A stretch of DNA of 64,000 bases from Cydia pomonella. Its lineage: Eukaryota; Arthropoda; Insecta; Lepidoptera; Tortricidae. The first letter of the stretch is position 1; each line of letters begins with the position of its first letter. Below, one piece after another: positions 42,975-54,160 of the stretch. The stretch is from NCBI RefSeq assembly GCF_033807575.1, contig NC_084728.1, forward strand, positions 9,189,451-9,253,450, read 5' to 3'. Under the pieces are notes generated by a model. That model searched no databases. It saw only the letters and a program-made list of their open reading frames with translations, and had not been told where the DNA came from. Made by a program: the position numbers and the translations under genes.

Positions 42975-43470
42975 ACGTATAGTATTATTATAATTACTTC
43001 GGACAAAAGCTTACCATAAATTTCCTAGAAATTTGTTTATGTTTATTTTTACTCTACGATCAGGCTTTACTCCTAGGAGCTCAAGGATGTTAAATAAAAC
43101 AGACAATAAATAGACGATTAAAGAAAAATTGTTTTTTCATAATTGTTCATTATAACTCTTTTTTTTTAGTTTAGTAATCTGGTGACCAAATATAAAAACC
43201 GGTCGAGAGCATGTCGGGCCATGCTCAGGCCGTTCTTGAGTTTTTGCAAAAGTCTATTTTGACGGACGGGTAACTACGGAACCCTACACTGAGCATGACC
43301 CGACATGCTCTTGCCCCATTTTTTTTTATTTGGTCAGCAGGAGGCAGAGCTTGCTTATTCTAAACTAAAAAATTGAGTTATAATGAACAATTACGAAAAA
43401 ACTATGTTTTCGTAAATCGTCTTATTCTCAAATTTTATATTAAAACTTTTGTCAGAAGTAATTCTAATGC
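42975..43470. mobile_element. Large foldback element
   Basis: The left side (AATTACTTCGGACAAAAGC near 42990; TTCATAATTGTTCATTATAA at 43136) pairs with the right side (TTATAATGAACAATTACGAA at 43378; ACTTTTGTCAGAAGTAATT at 43446). The centre has a smaller GAGCATGTCGGGCCATGCTC palindrome and its partner at 43290. 43560-43900 is unassigned. Confidence 0.75.
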
Positions 43471-43904
43471 TATTTGTACAAATATTCAATACTCACAGCA
43501 CAACCCCCACCCTTTATGTTTATCTGGAGACCATAAGGTATAACTATATCAATTTTCAGAACTCTTGCTCTTGATATTATTAATTTTTTTGAGCTAAAAT
43601 GTCCAAATTACACCTGTCAAACCTATTGGGACAGTTGACTAAAATACACATAAGATTTTATGGTTTGTATTATAAATCGTCGGTCATAAATGTCTCCTGC
43701 CAAGCGTCGGCCACTCCCGCCGCAGTTGACAGATGTCCGACGTTAATATTACCCGCGGAATTACCCCGTAATTTCTAATACCGACTTATACCCTCGTCAA
43801 TGACTGCTTTCTATTTCTACGTGGCAAAAAACTTTCCAAAGTAATTGTTTAGATTTAAGTGTCAATTAAAATATATCACTTGATTAAGGGGATACACAAA
43901 TCCA

Positions 43905-44040
43905 CCTAGTTCCACAGTGAGTTCAATGTAATAAAATACATTTAAATACGAGTATATAGATTCATATTAATACTTAAATACGTAGAATAATATCCATAGC
44001 TAAACAACCTATTCCTGGTTAAAAAAAACCGGGATCCTTT
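43905..44040 (-). repeat. SINE family 1, old and partial
   Basis: Diverged antisense blocks (CCTAGTTCCACAGTGAGTTC, TACTTAAATACGTAGAATA) ending near AACCGGGATCC. Confidence 0.4.
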
Positions 44041-44814
44041 TTCCTTATTGCTAACTATTTATAATTTTCTGGATATGCCACATCATGGAATGGACTCGAG
44101 GAACAGAAAAACGGTGTTGTTCTTGACGCATGGTGGGCGACACTGTGTCTGCAGTAGACCATACTATATCGAATGATTTTCAAGACCGGTAATGAAATCC
44201 GCTATTGGCTTACTATACCAGAATTTCAAAAAATACCGTGGAGCGAGCGAGAGCGAGAGACGGCTATTTAAAAATCTTAGTTTTTTAAGAAGAGCTGAGT
44301 GAAATAGTCAATAAAAATGATACCTTTCTAATAATTTGTGACACATATATAATTTATTAACATAATCTATACATTCTCTGTACCAACAGGAGTCTTCCTT
44401 TTAGTTAGTATACAGTTTTTTCCTCATTTCACCATTTATTTTAAAAGAAATAAAAAAAATCCAATATTGTTATTCTGCTATATATATTCTGATATTGATC
44501 CTCTCCGATTTCGGTATTGAATAATCGAAAAATTGGAAGAATATCCGTGATTTCGGGATCCTGGAATTTCAGAATTCATGCTCTAATAGTCTGCAGATAT
44601 GTTTCTCATGGTGAGGCTTGAAGGTGGCACAAAAATACTGATCATCCATTAAGTTCAGCGCATTTGAAATTCAGGCATTCGGCTAGTAAAAGTTACCAAT
44701 ATTATGGACAGAAAAAGTGTGGGTCAGGCCGTACAAATAAGCAAACACTTCATTCAAAATAATCTTTTTTTTAAATTTTATTTAACTTGCCCTGTTAGTA
44801 TGTATCTATATTAT

Positions 44815-45070
44815 TGTGGGTCAAATCTTGGAAGCAAAATTTTACCCACTTCCCGATTTCAGATGGAGCTAAAAATGTACATGCATAAGTTGGGTGACGA
44901 TGCACCTATGGCACCATCGAGCTGATCTGATGATGGAGACAGCAGATGGCCATAGGAACTCTGTGATGAAACAACGCAACCTAATTGTGTCTGGGGTTTT
45001 TGTTTTTAGAACTGTCTCAATGAGTATTAGTTACCTGTGGTAAGAAAAGCACAGCCAGCTATAAAATCTT
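44815..45070 (+). repeat. Repeat family R, copy 3 (longest)
   Basis: TTTACCCACTTCCCGATTTC, GAGCTGATCTGATGATGGAG, CATAGGAACTCTGTGATGAA and GGTAAGAAAAGCACAGCCAG. It joins the two halves seen separately at 14227 and 16195, so those are parts of one family. Confidence 0.6.
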
Positions 45071-45167
45071 GTCTCAAAAATTAAATTATTACCTCAAAAC
45101 TTATTGCTAAATCAGAATAAATGCCAGATATACTCAAATGCCCATTAAAGCTATCACTCTGTGTTAA

Positions 45168-45356
45168 ATAAATAAATAAATATCAGACGTTCTTACACAA
45201 ATTAACTAAAACCCATCACAGTAAGCTCAAGAAGGCTTGTGTTATGGGTGCTCAGACGCTGATAAATATAATATGTAAATACATAGAAAACTCAAGCCCA
45301 GGACCATCGGTTTCATAGGCAGGGTCACCCACTAGGCCAGACCGGTCATCAAAAAA
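45168..45356 (-). mobile_element. SINE family 1, diverged
   Basis: Tail AAATAAATAAATATCAGACG; head CACCCACTAGGCCAGACCGG TCATC. Internal deletion of about 80 bp. Confidence 0.75.
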
Positions 45357-45654
45357 TCCAATATCCAACTATGTGTTACATGTATAATGTGGTAAGTGCT
45401 ATACAATGTCCATTCAATAAGTATCATATTTTTAGAATCTGTTTATTTTTGGTTGTAAATTAATAAAATAAAATGCTTTGATAATAATAAGACGTATTCA
45501 TCTATAAATGCATCGGAAGTGAGCTTACACAGTTGCCAGATGTGCGGCGTCCGTGTTTCGCCTAACATTGTTATGCTGTGGCCACACTCCTGATAAAATA
45601 CTTCACGACAATTATTACTGGATTTTGTAATGAATATAATATTTCGACTAGACT

Positions 45655-46080
45655 TTATTTATTTAAACTTTATTGCACAAAAGAAAACTTATCGTACAAA
45701 AGGCGAACTTAATGCCAAAAGGCATTCTCTACCAGTCAACCTTAAGGTAAAGCAGATAGATTGTGGGCGGTGCTATTAGACTTTGTATCTCACAAAATAA
45801 TTGATTCTTTTGCTACTGATATTTTGAATTAAGGCCCATGTCTTGGCATTTATAATGTATTATCTGTTTCTTAATCTCTTGTCTTTGTACCTAATATGTT
45901 TGGATATTTGGATATATGTATGTATTTAGATGTATGTTACTCTTACAATGCAAAAATACATGCATTTATTGGGTCTGGGAGTTCTAAACATTTATTCATT
46001 TATTTAATCTTCATTACACACGAAATAAATAACAAAAGGCGGACTTAATGCCAGAAGATATTCTATAACTTTCTATTAAA
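45655..46080 (-). repeat. Two antisense LINE tails (GGCATTAAGTCCGCC family)
   Basis: TTTATTGCACAAAAG...TTAATGCCAAAAGGCATTC at 45670-45740 and AAGGCGGACTTAATGCCAGA at 46038-46060. The first is the closer match to 3080-3215. Confidence 0.6.
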
Positions 46081-46286
46081 TAAAAAAACATTGAAAAGCT
46101 AATATTTATTCTTGCTTACTGTATACAAAAATAATTATTAAATCATTATTAAAATCACTTTTTCGATAATTTTGAGGGCGGGTAAAGTTACCTTGAGTTT
46201 AAATAGACCAATTTATTTAAAATGTGAATTTGGGCAAAGAGAAATGGAGGCAATGTTGGCTTATGTGACGATCTGTTAATCTGATT

Positions 46287-46362
46287 TCCAAAACTATATA
46301 TTTGCCCTGATGATGATGTAATCCTATTACATCATTAACAGGGCAAATAGATAGTTTTTTTC
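46287..46362. repeat. Near-perfect short hairpin
   Basis: AAAACTATATATTTGCCCTG...ATGTAAT faces ATTACAT...CAGGGCAAATAGATAGTTTT, with a 3-nt centre. About 35-bp arms; possible small MITE or small-RNA precursor. Confidence 0.7.
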
Positions 46363-46364
46363 CA

Positions 46365-46575
46365 TTTGGTGCGATCTTGAGTGGCTACTTCCAGCTCTTT
46401 CCAGCCGAGTCCAGTTGATCCAGCCTCCTTCTCGATTGATCGTATTCATGTGGCACGCGGCCGCACTGACCATCTACTGCCAGACCATTGCCAGCGGAAA
46501 CCCTGCTTGGACAGGTGGTTGTCCGGTCTACGAAGCGTGTCTCCGATCCATCGCTATTTCCTTTCAAGTATTTAT
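46365..46575 (-). pseudogene. LINE ORF2 C-terminal relic
   Basis: The minus strand encodes remnants such as GNSDGSETRFVDRTTTCPSR and SRRRLDQLDSAGKSWK, in the arrangement of the WIGHTLRR...GWKELE end of RTE-type frames, with frame shifts. 46576-47600 is unassigned. Confidence 0.45.
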
Positions 46576-47619
46576 AAAGAATCTATTTGCCCTATTATAA
46601 GTGAATTATCTCTATTAAATATTTGAGAATTTCCCTTTAAGTTTTAAAACCTAATTTTAAAGCCGTAACGTTTATCTCCGCCGGTGTAGACGCAGCATGC
46701 CCTAACGCCACATCAAAGGATTTCATCACCTAATGAGCGAATACATCTCTTTTTACTTCATTACGGCGTAGCCAATATTTTTAGCTTTTAGTTGAACCTG
46801 TGTATTAATTAGTTTATTTAGACTTTAAATTATTTAGGATTATTAATGAACTTGCAGAGATATTGGTAATTGTTAACGTAAAAAGTCTTTAATGGGATGG
46901 GCATATTTATATTTTATTCGATAAAATAAGATTACGCTTTACGATGAAATTGTATTTATTTGTGAAATAATTTCCTAAAATATTTATTATTTATTTAATT
47001 ATGGTCGATTTGTATTGTGTATCTTTTTCATATAATGCGACTAGATGAGGAGAGCTCTTGTAATTAGCGTTGTTTCAAAAGGAACTCAAATAGACGCAAT
47101 AACCCTATAGTTGAATTTACCTCGTTTGACCTTAAACGTTTTTATTCGCAAGCGTCAATTGTCGAACTATTTGGCCCTGTCTATTTAATACGCACGGATA
47201 GAGACGTCAACGGCGATAACTTATGGTAATACGCGCATATGTTAGTTTAATAGAACTCTTCGATTAAACGGGAACTTGTTTGGTGTGTTTTCATTGCTGT
47301 ACGACACGGGATTTGACTTTTGCCCAGATTAGAAATATAAGATACGTCAAAAATTCCTAAAGATACGATATGGATTGGATTTGTCAGTGTCAAAGATGAC
47401 GTTTTTGTTTAATGAAACGTCGTGCTGTTGAATTTGAAATCTAACAAACATTGTTTTTTACGCGAACCGTTTCGCAAATGTTGTCATTTTCGGAACGAAA
47501 CATTTACATACTCGTATACAGCCAGCGGTCAGGAAGTGTCTACAGCTGATGTTTGATTTTCAGCCATAATACAATTTGTAGTATTTAGTTTTAAAATATT
47601 TATTTAAAAGTAATGTGTG

Positions 47620-47760
47620 TCAAGGAATTAGTAAAAAAAAAACAGCAGACGCCACCGGTGATCGTAGAGCTGGCAGCTTCCTCGCACAAAGAGTAAGTAT
47701 TGCGTTACAACGAGGAAATGCTTCCAGCATCTATTACGGCACCTTGCCGCAGGGGGATAA
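47620..47760 (+). pseudogene. LINE coding relic (LAQRVSIALQRGN)
   Basis: Reads DATGDRRAGSFLAQRVSIAL then QRGNASSIYYGTLPQGD. The best preserved core of the three copies in the window. Confidence 0.6.
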
Positions 47761-48039
47761 TTTTTTATTAATTCCTTTTAAGATTAGTTTTATTTATTGA
47801 TAGATTTACATTTAAAGTTCTATTGGTTACAGTTATATAATTCTGTTATTTGCTTTTTTCTTCTTACGTTAAACTTTTTTTTCATTTTCTTTCTCGACTA
47901 GTATGTGTGCTAGTTTTAAAGTGTTTATCTATGGGTCACAAGTTCCCTGAAAAAAAAACCATTAATTCATTAATTTCATACATTCATTCAATGCAGCAAA
48001 ATTACTACTCACATTACTTTTTTTTTACCTTGTCACCAC

Positions 48040-48185
48040 TACCCTAAGGTTGTCTGGAAGAGATCGCTCTTTAGCGATAAGACCGCCCGTTGTCTACCAT
48101 AGTCTAATTTGTATGTTTAAATTTGTATGTCATTATGTTCTTTCATATTGGTGACCAATAAAGAATATTTGTATTGTATCTTTCA
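48040..48185 (+). repeat. Jockey-like LINE 3' tail
   Basis: AAGGTTGTCTGGAAGAGATC, GCGATAAGACCGCCCGTTGT and ACCAATAAAGAATATTTGTA. Same 3' region as 56150-56297 (sense) and 53505-53640 (antisense). Confidence 0.65.
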
Positions 48186-48600
48186 ATTATGAATCTACGA
48201 CTGCCATTATGACGTTCATTCCGTCAGTTATTGACAGACACAGCGCGCGCGCACGTCAAGATTGCAGCGGAATGCCCCAATAGTTTACAGCTGCAGTCAT
48301 CCGAATGTCTCCTTTACTAGAAAAAACAATGGAAACGCACCGTTTAACCGTGTCATTTCTCCTCTGTCTGCAGTACATACGGTATTATTCAACTCAACAG
48401 TTTAAGTATTGTGAGTTGCACGATAAAGTCTATAAACGATAATTATGGGTCTTCATCATTTATGTTCTTACTGCGCCATACTTAATTATGATCTTTTGAT
48501 TATTTAGAATCTAATTAACATACTTAAAATACTATTTATATACTTATGCTTACTTATTAATATACTTCAAATACTTACTGTTACTCTATTATAGTTAAAG

Positions 48601-49056
48601 TACCTGGGCGACCGAGCTTTGCTCGGTTATAACTATAACTATTTATTGTAATATGGTGGTGTATAGGTGATAATCTTAACTACATTTTTTTTACTAAATT
48701 AAACTTGTCTAAAAACAATAAAATTTAAAAAATTATATATAAACTTGAACATATAAAAAAAAACATAAGTTAGTCACTGGGCGAGATTCGAACCCGTAAC
48801 ACTCGTTTCTCGCCGCCCGCGTCTTAACCCGCTGGACCAGACGGAACGTGGCCGGCAACACGAAATTAGCGACCATAGCGTCGAAAGAAAAACGCATGAA
48901 AACTCGAAAACACGCGTTTTCCCAAACATAAGACTAATCTAGATCGATTGTTTACCCCCAAAAACCCCCATATACCAAATTTCAGAGAAATCGTTAGAGC
49001 CGTTTCCGAGATCCCTGAAATATATATACAAGAATTGCTCGTTTAAAGGTATAAGA
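48601..49056 (-). mobile_element. Helitron-like element with tRNA-like segment, copy 1
   Basis: Minus strand: starts TCTTATACCTTTAAACGAGC, contains CGTTTCCGAGATC-type and AAACGCGTGTTTTCGAGTTT blocks, a tRNA-like piece (A-box CCAGCGGGTTAAGA, B box GGGTTCGAATC), and ends with the hairpin ACCGAGCAAAGCTCGGT followed by CGCCCAGGTACT. The 5' TC and subterminal 3' hairpin fit Helitrons; the final CTRR is not clear. Copy 2: 58499-59059. Confidence 0.6.
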
Positions 49057-49075
49057 TAAATACCTACGTATATAA

Positions 49076-49172
49076 TGAAAGGCGTTATAATACGAGTGTG
49101 GGTTTATGAAACGAGCCGAACGCGAGTTTCATAGAAATATCATAGAAGTGTTTTAATGCCTAATTATATACA
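49076..49172. repeat. AGGCATTAAAACAC foldback, copy 1
   Basis: AAAGGCGTTATAATACGAGT faces AGAAGTGTTTTAATGCCTAA, with CGAACGCGAGTTTCAT in the middle. The copy at 61268-61357 is the same family. Confidence 0.6.
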
Positions 49173-49262
49173 GTTGCATACACTGCTTTATCTACACACA
49201 TATAAGCTCTCTCTCTCTAACCTTCTTTTCTCTTAACTAAACCATAGTTATTGTGAGATGTA

Positions 49263-49495
49263 CTCTTCTTCCTCCTCGCATTTGTCCCGGCATTTTGCCA
49301 CGGCTCATGGGAGATGTACGATAATAGTTATTAACGATACAAGTGCGGAAAGTAGGAAATTAGCAACGAGTGGCGATAAATTAAAACACGATCAAAGGGA
49401 GTCGACACGAGTTGCGAATTACCTACTTGTACGTGTATCGTAAAACTTTTTACAGTACATATGTACCTTTAAACTTTCGACATAGGCACTAATAG
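49263..49495. repeat. SINE family 2 tail joined to a CGATACAAGTGCG MITE arm
   Basis: CTTCTTCCTCCTCGCATTTG to CGGCTCATGGGAG (49266-49313, antisense), then ACGATACAAGTGCGGAAAGT, GATAAATTAAAACACGATC and ACAGTACATATGTACC. Confidence 0.65.
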
Positions 49496-49527
49496 GGCGG
49501 GAATAAGCACTTTTAGCAAAACACTCA

Positions 49528-49645
49528 TGACCTCATGACTCAGGAACTCTGTGCTCATCACACAAATAAATGCCCTTACCGGGATTCGAATCCATGGGCT
49601 TCATAGGCAGGGTCACCGACTAGCCCAGATCGGTCGGTCAAAATA
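49528..49645 (-). mobile_element. SINE family 1 head fragment
   Basis: AAATGCCCTTACCGGGATTC (B box) and TTCATAGGCAGGGTCACCGA, then GACTAGCCCAGATCGGTCGG; the 3' half is missing. Confidence 0.7.
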
Positions 49646-50044
49646 TTCACCATACTATTATAGTATTCTACCATTTTACTCAAACTGGGAGTTAATTGTA
49701 GTGCCTATTACTCCTCAGGTACACTTAGAGCAACAAAAATGGGTCAATTTGCAAAGGAATTTCCTTTCAAAGTTATGTTTTCAAAGGATATTCTTTGACA
49801 GAAACGGATGCTTTTTTACCCAATTACGAGAATACGCTTAAAGAAATTTCACAAACAACCACTTCTAGTGAGAATTTCGTGTTTTGAGTTTTTAATGAAC
49901 AGTTTGAGATACAAACTTCAAATCTAAACAGTTTTAGAATAAGTTTAGGCAGAAATTTCATTTTTAGTACAAGGTTTTATCGCTGACTGTACTTTTTTAC
50001 CACAGATAATACAATTTTAAGAACCACAAACACAATTTGCGTTA

Positions 50045-50215
50045 TTTTATCACAGAATTCCCATGGCCACCTCCTGTCTCCATCATCAGATCAGCTCCAT
50101 GTCATCATAATGTTGCATTGTCATCCAATATCAATATGTATGCAAAATTTCAGCTCAATTGTAAATCGGGAATTGGATCAAATTTACCTACACACATACT
50201 AACAGGGCAAGGGCA
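50045..50215 (-). repeat. Repeat family R, copy 4
   Basis: Antisense CCATGGCCACCTCCTGTCTC, CATCATCAGATCAGCTCCAT and TATGTATGCAAAATTTCAGC. Confidence 0.6.
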
Positions 50216-50367
50216 ACTTGTAAACACGATACCTACTTTGCTAAAATTAGCAAAATATTAAATACATTAGACCCCCTATACCTTAAATATTCGAATCATT
50301 TTACTTGGTTCTAATTCTAAAACAAGTCCCAATTAATCGATACCTGCAATGAAATTATAATTGGGTT

Positions 50368-50480
50368 TGGGTTTAAAGATTTTTTATTACTCATAAAGAA
50401 CAAAAGTTCACTTACAATGAGCTTAAACTATAAACAATTTCATACGTGGTTTACAATCACATCCAGCTAGTCGATGATAC
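50368..50480 (-). other. 3' UTR of the LINE
   Basis: Between the stop codon and an AATAAAAAATCTTTAAA end on the minus strand (near 50370-50390). No long A tail; the element end is estimated. Confidence 0.5.
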
Positions 50481-53195
50481 TTAATATACATTATCACTGA
50501 TATATTTCTTCAACTTGGTTTTAAACATTTTTAATGACTTACAATTTTTCACTTCACTAGGTAAGTTATTGTACATCTGTGCTCCCTCGGACATGATGTT
50601 TCTTTTGCCGTATCCTGTTCTGTGCTTAAATAATTTAATTTTGTCTGTATTTCTCAGGCAATGTCTAAAATTTCGTTTTGTTAATGTAATGTTTGTATGT
50701 ATTTTATTTGTTAGGATTTTTTGAATTAAGATACAAGTAGTATAAGTGTATAGTTGTTTTATATTGAATAGTTTGGTTTTTTTGTAAAGTGTTTTGGTAT
50801 TCATAAGGTAGTTATACTTGAATAAGGATTTTATTAACTTGTTTTGTGACCTTTGTAAACTTATTAAGTTGGTTTTGGCAGCACAACCCCATATTTCGAC
50901 TAGATATTCTAAATTACATTTTACTAAAGAGTTGTATACAGTCATACGTACTTTAAGAGGGACACATCCAGCAATTTTACGAAGTGCACCAGTTAAGGAA
51001 GTTAATTTAGATCTTACGTGTTCAATGTGTTCCTTCCAGTTTAATTTATCATCTAGGTGGAGGCCAAGGTATTTTTCATGATGGGAACGATGAACTATTT
51101 CGTTATTGATGGTTAAGAGCGGAAGTTGGGGGATTGTTTTATTTTTTGCGGCAAATATCATAAAGGAAGTTTTTTTGATGTTAATAGTTAATTGATTGTG
51201 CTGACACCAAGTATGAAATTTGTCCAAGTCGAGTTGAGCCTTCCGTGTGAGTTGCAGGAGGTCAGTGCCAAAGTAAAAAATACAGGTATCGTCTGCGTAT
51301 AATGTAGTATCTCCAGTGAGTCCTATATTACACACGTTATTTACATAAATTAGAAACAGGAGTGGGCCTAATATGGAACCTTGAGGAATGCCGCATTTGA
51401 TTTCCAAGGGGTTACTAGCGTGTTTGCCAATTTTTACAGTTTGGAATCGTCCATTCAAATAGGATTTTAATAAATCATAGGCCGATCCTGTGATACCTAG
51501 GTTCTCAAGTTTTTGTAGGAGCAGTGCGTGATTAACCGTGTCGAACGCTTTTTTTAAATCTATGAAAATTCCCAAACAAAACTGTTTTTGATCAATGCTG
51601 GTTTTGATTTTAGTAATAAGATCAATTGTCGCTGATAATGTATTGGCTTGCTTTCTAAAACCGTATTGATTTTGGGTTATAAAGTTATTTTGTTTTAAGT
51701 GTTCATCTAGTCGATTGTAAATAATTCTTTCGTAAATTTTTGACATCACAGGCAGGACCGAGATGGGTCGGTAGTTCCCGGGATCGGATCGTGGGCCTGC
51801 CTTATAGATAGGTGTTACTTTAGCCATCTTGAGACTGCCTGGAAAGATACCTGATTTAAGAGATAAGTTTATACAGTTTACAAGTTTCTTAGATATAAGG
51901 TCTTTTAAACAATTTATGGACTTCGCGCTTATTTCATCTAGTCCTGTGCTAGTGTCCTGTTTCAAATTACTAATTATAGAAATGACTTCACCTTCCGTGC
52001 AAGGGCGTAGTTCATTTAGGCTTGTATGAGGAGTTGTGTTGATATACGTTAATATATAGTTTTTATTAATTTGTGAAATTTTTGGGATTTTTTCAGATAG
52101 CAGAGAGCCAACTGTCGTAAAAAATTCATTGAATATTTTACAGACTTGATCACCATCCTCTACAAGAATAGAATTCATCATAAGTTTCGGGGGAACACAG
52201 ATGTGTTTGACCTTATTTGCTACAAGTGTATTTATCAAGTTCCACATTTTCTTCGGATTATTTTGACATTTAGTAAATGCTTCGGAATAATAGGTTTCTT
52301 TTGTGTTCTTTATTAGTTGTTGTACCTTATTTCTTTCAATTTTAAACTCATTCTTTAAAATGCTGTTGTTTTTTTGCTTAGTCCAAAGCATATTTCTTTT
52401 GTTAATTTTGTCTATTATAGTTTTATTAATCCAATCCTCTTTAGGCGCATTTTGTATTTTTATCTTTGCTACTGTGTTTTTAATTATATTAGTTTTAATC
52501 AGATTTTCAAGGCATGTGTAGTTGTGATCATCGGAATCTAAGTTTGTATCTTCAAAGCTTTTGTATAATTGGGAGTAGTTGATAGTCGTGTAGTGTATCT
52601 TCCGTTTCTGATCGATCCTTTGATTTATTAATTCAACTGCAACCTGTTTATGGTCTGAGAGAGAGTTGTCAATTAGTGTCAGATTATACGGATTTTTATT
52701 AATAGAAGTGCAGACGTGATCTAAGATAGTTTTGTTCGTGGTTGATTCGCGGGTGCAGTGATCAGCGTCAGTTATGTTCATAACGTTATATCCTGATTCT
52801 TCCAGCGTGCTCAGGTACATTCTAGTATCGTTGTCATTAGTAAGTAGGTCTATGTTAAAGTCGCCAAAGACAATGCCTCGTTTCCTCTGTTCCAATTGGA
52901 GCGAGTATGTATCCAAAAACGTAGATGTGTTCCGTTTGTCAGGCTTATAAATGGCTCCAACATGTAATGCGAATTTTGGTAAATATATCCAGACGTAATG
53001 CATTCCAAGGTTATATAGTTCTTCTGTGACGTCATACCTTAGGCTGTTATGCACGTATATTGACACACCCCCTCCACGCTTATCCGGTCTTATATTATAT
53101 ATAATTAACAACACTAGCATTAATTCATCATATCGAACGGTTAAATGAAGCTCCACCTCAATTATAAAAATAACGCGAGCTAGAGATGCGCGCAT
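50481..53195 (-). CDS. Non-LTR retrotransposon ORF2, 5'-truncated
   Basis: 904 codons without interruption. The apurinic-type endonuclease is only partly present: GGGVSIYV (residues 41-48), GDFNIDLL (111-118), SDH (180-182); the N-terminal catalytic part is missing. Reverse transcriptase: PIYKAGPRSDPGNYRPISVL (462-481), FIDLKKAFDTVNH (544-556), GIPQGSILGPLLFLIY (602-617), YADD (633-636). A long C-terminal region follows (RSHHEKYLGLHLDDKLNWKE onward). The first ~35 residues look like flanking DNA in frame; the element probably begins near 53090. It copies its RNA at a nicked target. Sequence style places it in the Jockey/CR1/L2 assemblage; the exact clade is not settled. An intact frame means a recent insertion. 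Confidence 0.9.
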   Translation of the reverse strand: MRASLARVIFIIEVELHLTVRYDELMLVLLIIYNIRPDKRGGGVSIYVHNSLRYDVTEELYNLGMHYVWIYLPKFALHVGAIYKPDKRNTSTFLDTYSLQLEQRKRGIVFGDFNIDLLTNDNDTRMYLSTLEESGYNVMNITDADHCTRESTTNKTILDHVCTSINKNPYNLTLIDNSLSDHKQVAVELINQRIDQKRKIHYTTINYSQLYKSFEDTNLDSDDHNYTCLENLIKTNIIKNTVAKIKIQNAPKEDWINKTIIDKINKRNMLWTKQKNNSILKNEFKIERNKVQQLIKNTKETYYSEAFTKCQNNPKKMWNLINTLVANKVKHICVPPKLMMNSILVEDGDQVCKIFNEFFTTVGSLLSEKIPKISQINKNYILTYINTTPHTSLNELRPCTEGEVISIISNLKQDTSTGLDEISAKSINCLKDLISKKLVNCINLSLKSGIFPGSLKMAKVTPIYKAGPRSDPGNYRPISVLPVMSKIYERIIYNRLDEHLKQNNFITQNQYGFRKQANTLSATIDLITKIKTSIDQKQFCLGIFIDLKKAFDTVNHALLLQKLENLGITGSAYDLLKSYLNGRFQTVKIGKHASNPLEIKCGIPQGSILGPLLFLIYVNNVCNIGLTGDTTLYADDTCIFYFGTDLLQLTRKAQLDLDKFHTWCQHNQLTINIKKTSFMIFAAKNKTIPQLPLLTINNEIVHRSHHEKYLGLHLDDKLNWKEHIEHVRSKLTSLTGALRKIAGCVPLKVRMTVYNSLVKCNLEYLVEIWGCAAKTNLISLQRSQNKLIKSLFKYNYLMNTKTLYKKTKLFNIKQLYTYTTCILIQKILTNKIHTNITLTKRNFRHCLRNTDKIKLFKHRTGYGKRNIMSEGAQMYNNLPSEVKNCKSLKMFKTKLKKYISDNVY

Positions 53196-53500
53196 CCATG
53201 TCGATAATTGAGTTAAAATCTGAAAATGTCGGTGCTGTAATTGAATTGGATGTCGGAGATAATTTTATTGTGGGCTGGTTGAAATGGTTTAGTAGATTTT
53301 TCGGAAAAGTAAAATGTTTAACACGTTTTATGATGGAATAGACACTAAGTTGTCTATAATATAAAAGTAAAGGACGAATGACTCATTTTAAAACGCCTTA
53401 TATTAAATGAAACTTGGTATGAACATTTACATATCATATATCTATTATCTTGTACTAGTTGTCATTGCTTAAATGTTAGACAAATTAAGTAAGAAAGTAA
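53196..53500. other. Unassigned interval
   Basis: 5' flank of the LINE; AT-rich with no recognised feature. Confidence 0.4.
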
Positions 53501-53504
53501 ATAT

Positions 53505-54160
53505 TCTTTATTGCACCAACAAGTATACATTTTATATACTACATGTAAACTACAAATAAATTTTAAAGGAAAATAGAATTAGGTAACAACAGGCGGTCTT
53601 ATCGCTAAAAAGCAATCTCTTCCAGATAACCTTTAGGAAGCAGGAAATGTAGAACTCATACAAAAGTCAACAGGTAGTGCAAGGAGCTAAAAATGGAGAC
53701 TTAAACACAAACACACATACTACATACTACTTATATAAGTAATACCTAATACACTAATAAATAAACACTATAATATAATATAATATATTATATATTTATA
53801 CTTACATATATAGAATATATAAAATGGCAACTTAAGGCAGAGATATAAAGTATAGTTTCAGCTGATTTTTGAAAATGGGGAGAGATTTAGCTAATTCTAC
53901 TCTTCTAATTCTACTGCGAGCATTCCACAACCGAACAACCTGAAAGGTAAAAGAGCTATTATAACATTTTGAAGTAGGAGCAAGAATATGAGTCTAAGAA
54001 CATCTGATAGAAGAGATATACTTGAAACGCTCTTTATGATAAGGTGGTGTAGCGGGGTTAAAGAGAATGCCATAAAGGAGGGCAAGAACATGAGAGTCAC
54101 GGCGAAGACGAATATGAAGCCACTTGAGCTCAGAATGAAACTGAGACACATGGTCATATT
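53505..54160 (-). pseudogene. Jockey-like LINE, C-terminal frame and 3' UTR
   Basis: Minus strand from 54160: a broken frame with RLRDSHVLALLYGILFNP-like, HKERFKYISSIRCS-like and VVRLWNARS-like pieces, then the 3' UTR with TATCTGGAAGAGATTGC and GCGATAAGACCGCCTGTTG, ending TTGGTGCAATAAAGAATATT at 53505. It links the coding part with the isolated tails at 48.0 and 56.2 kb. Confidence 0.65.

Noticed and set aside
53897..54157. Hydrophobic 86-codon protein on the minus strand
   Set aside because: An adjacent frame carries LINE C-terminal motifs and the 3' UTR of the same LINE follows.
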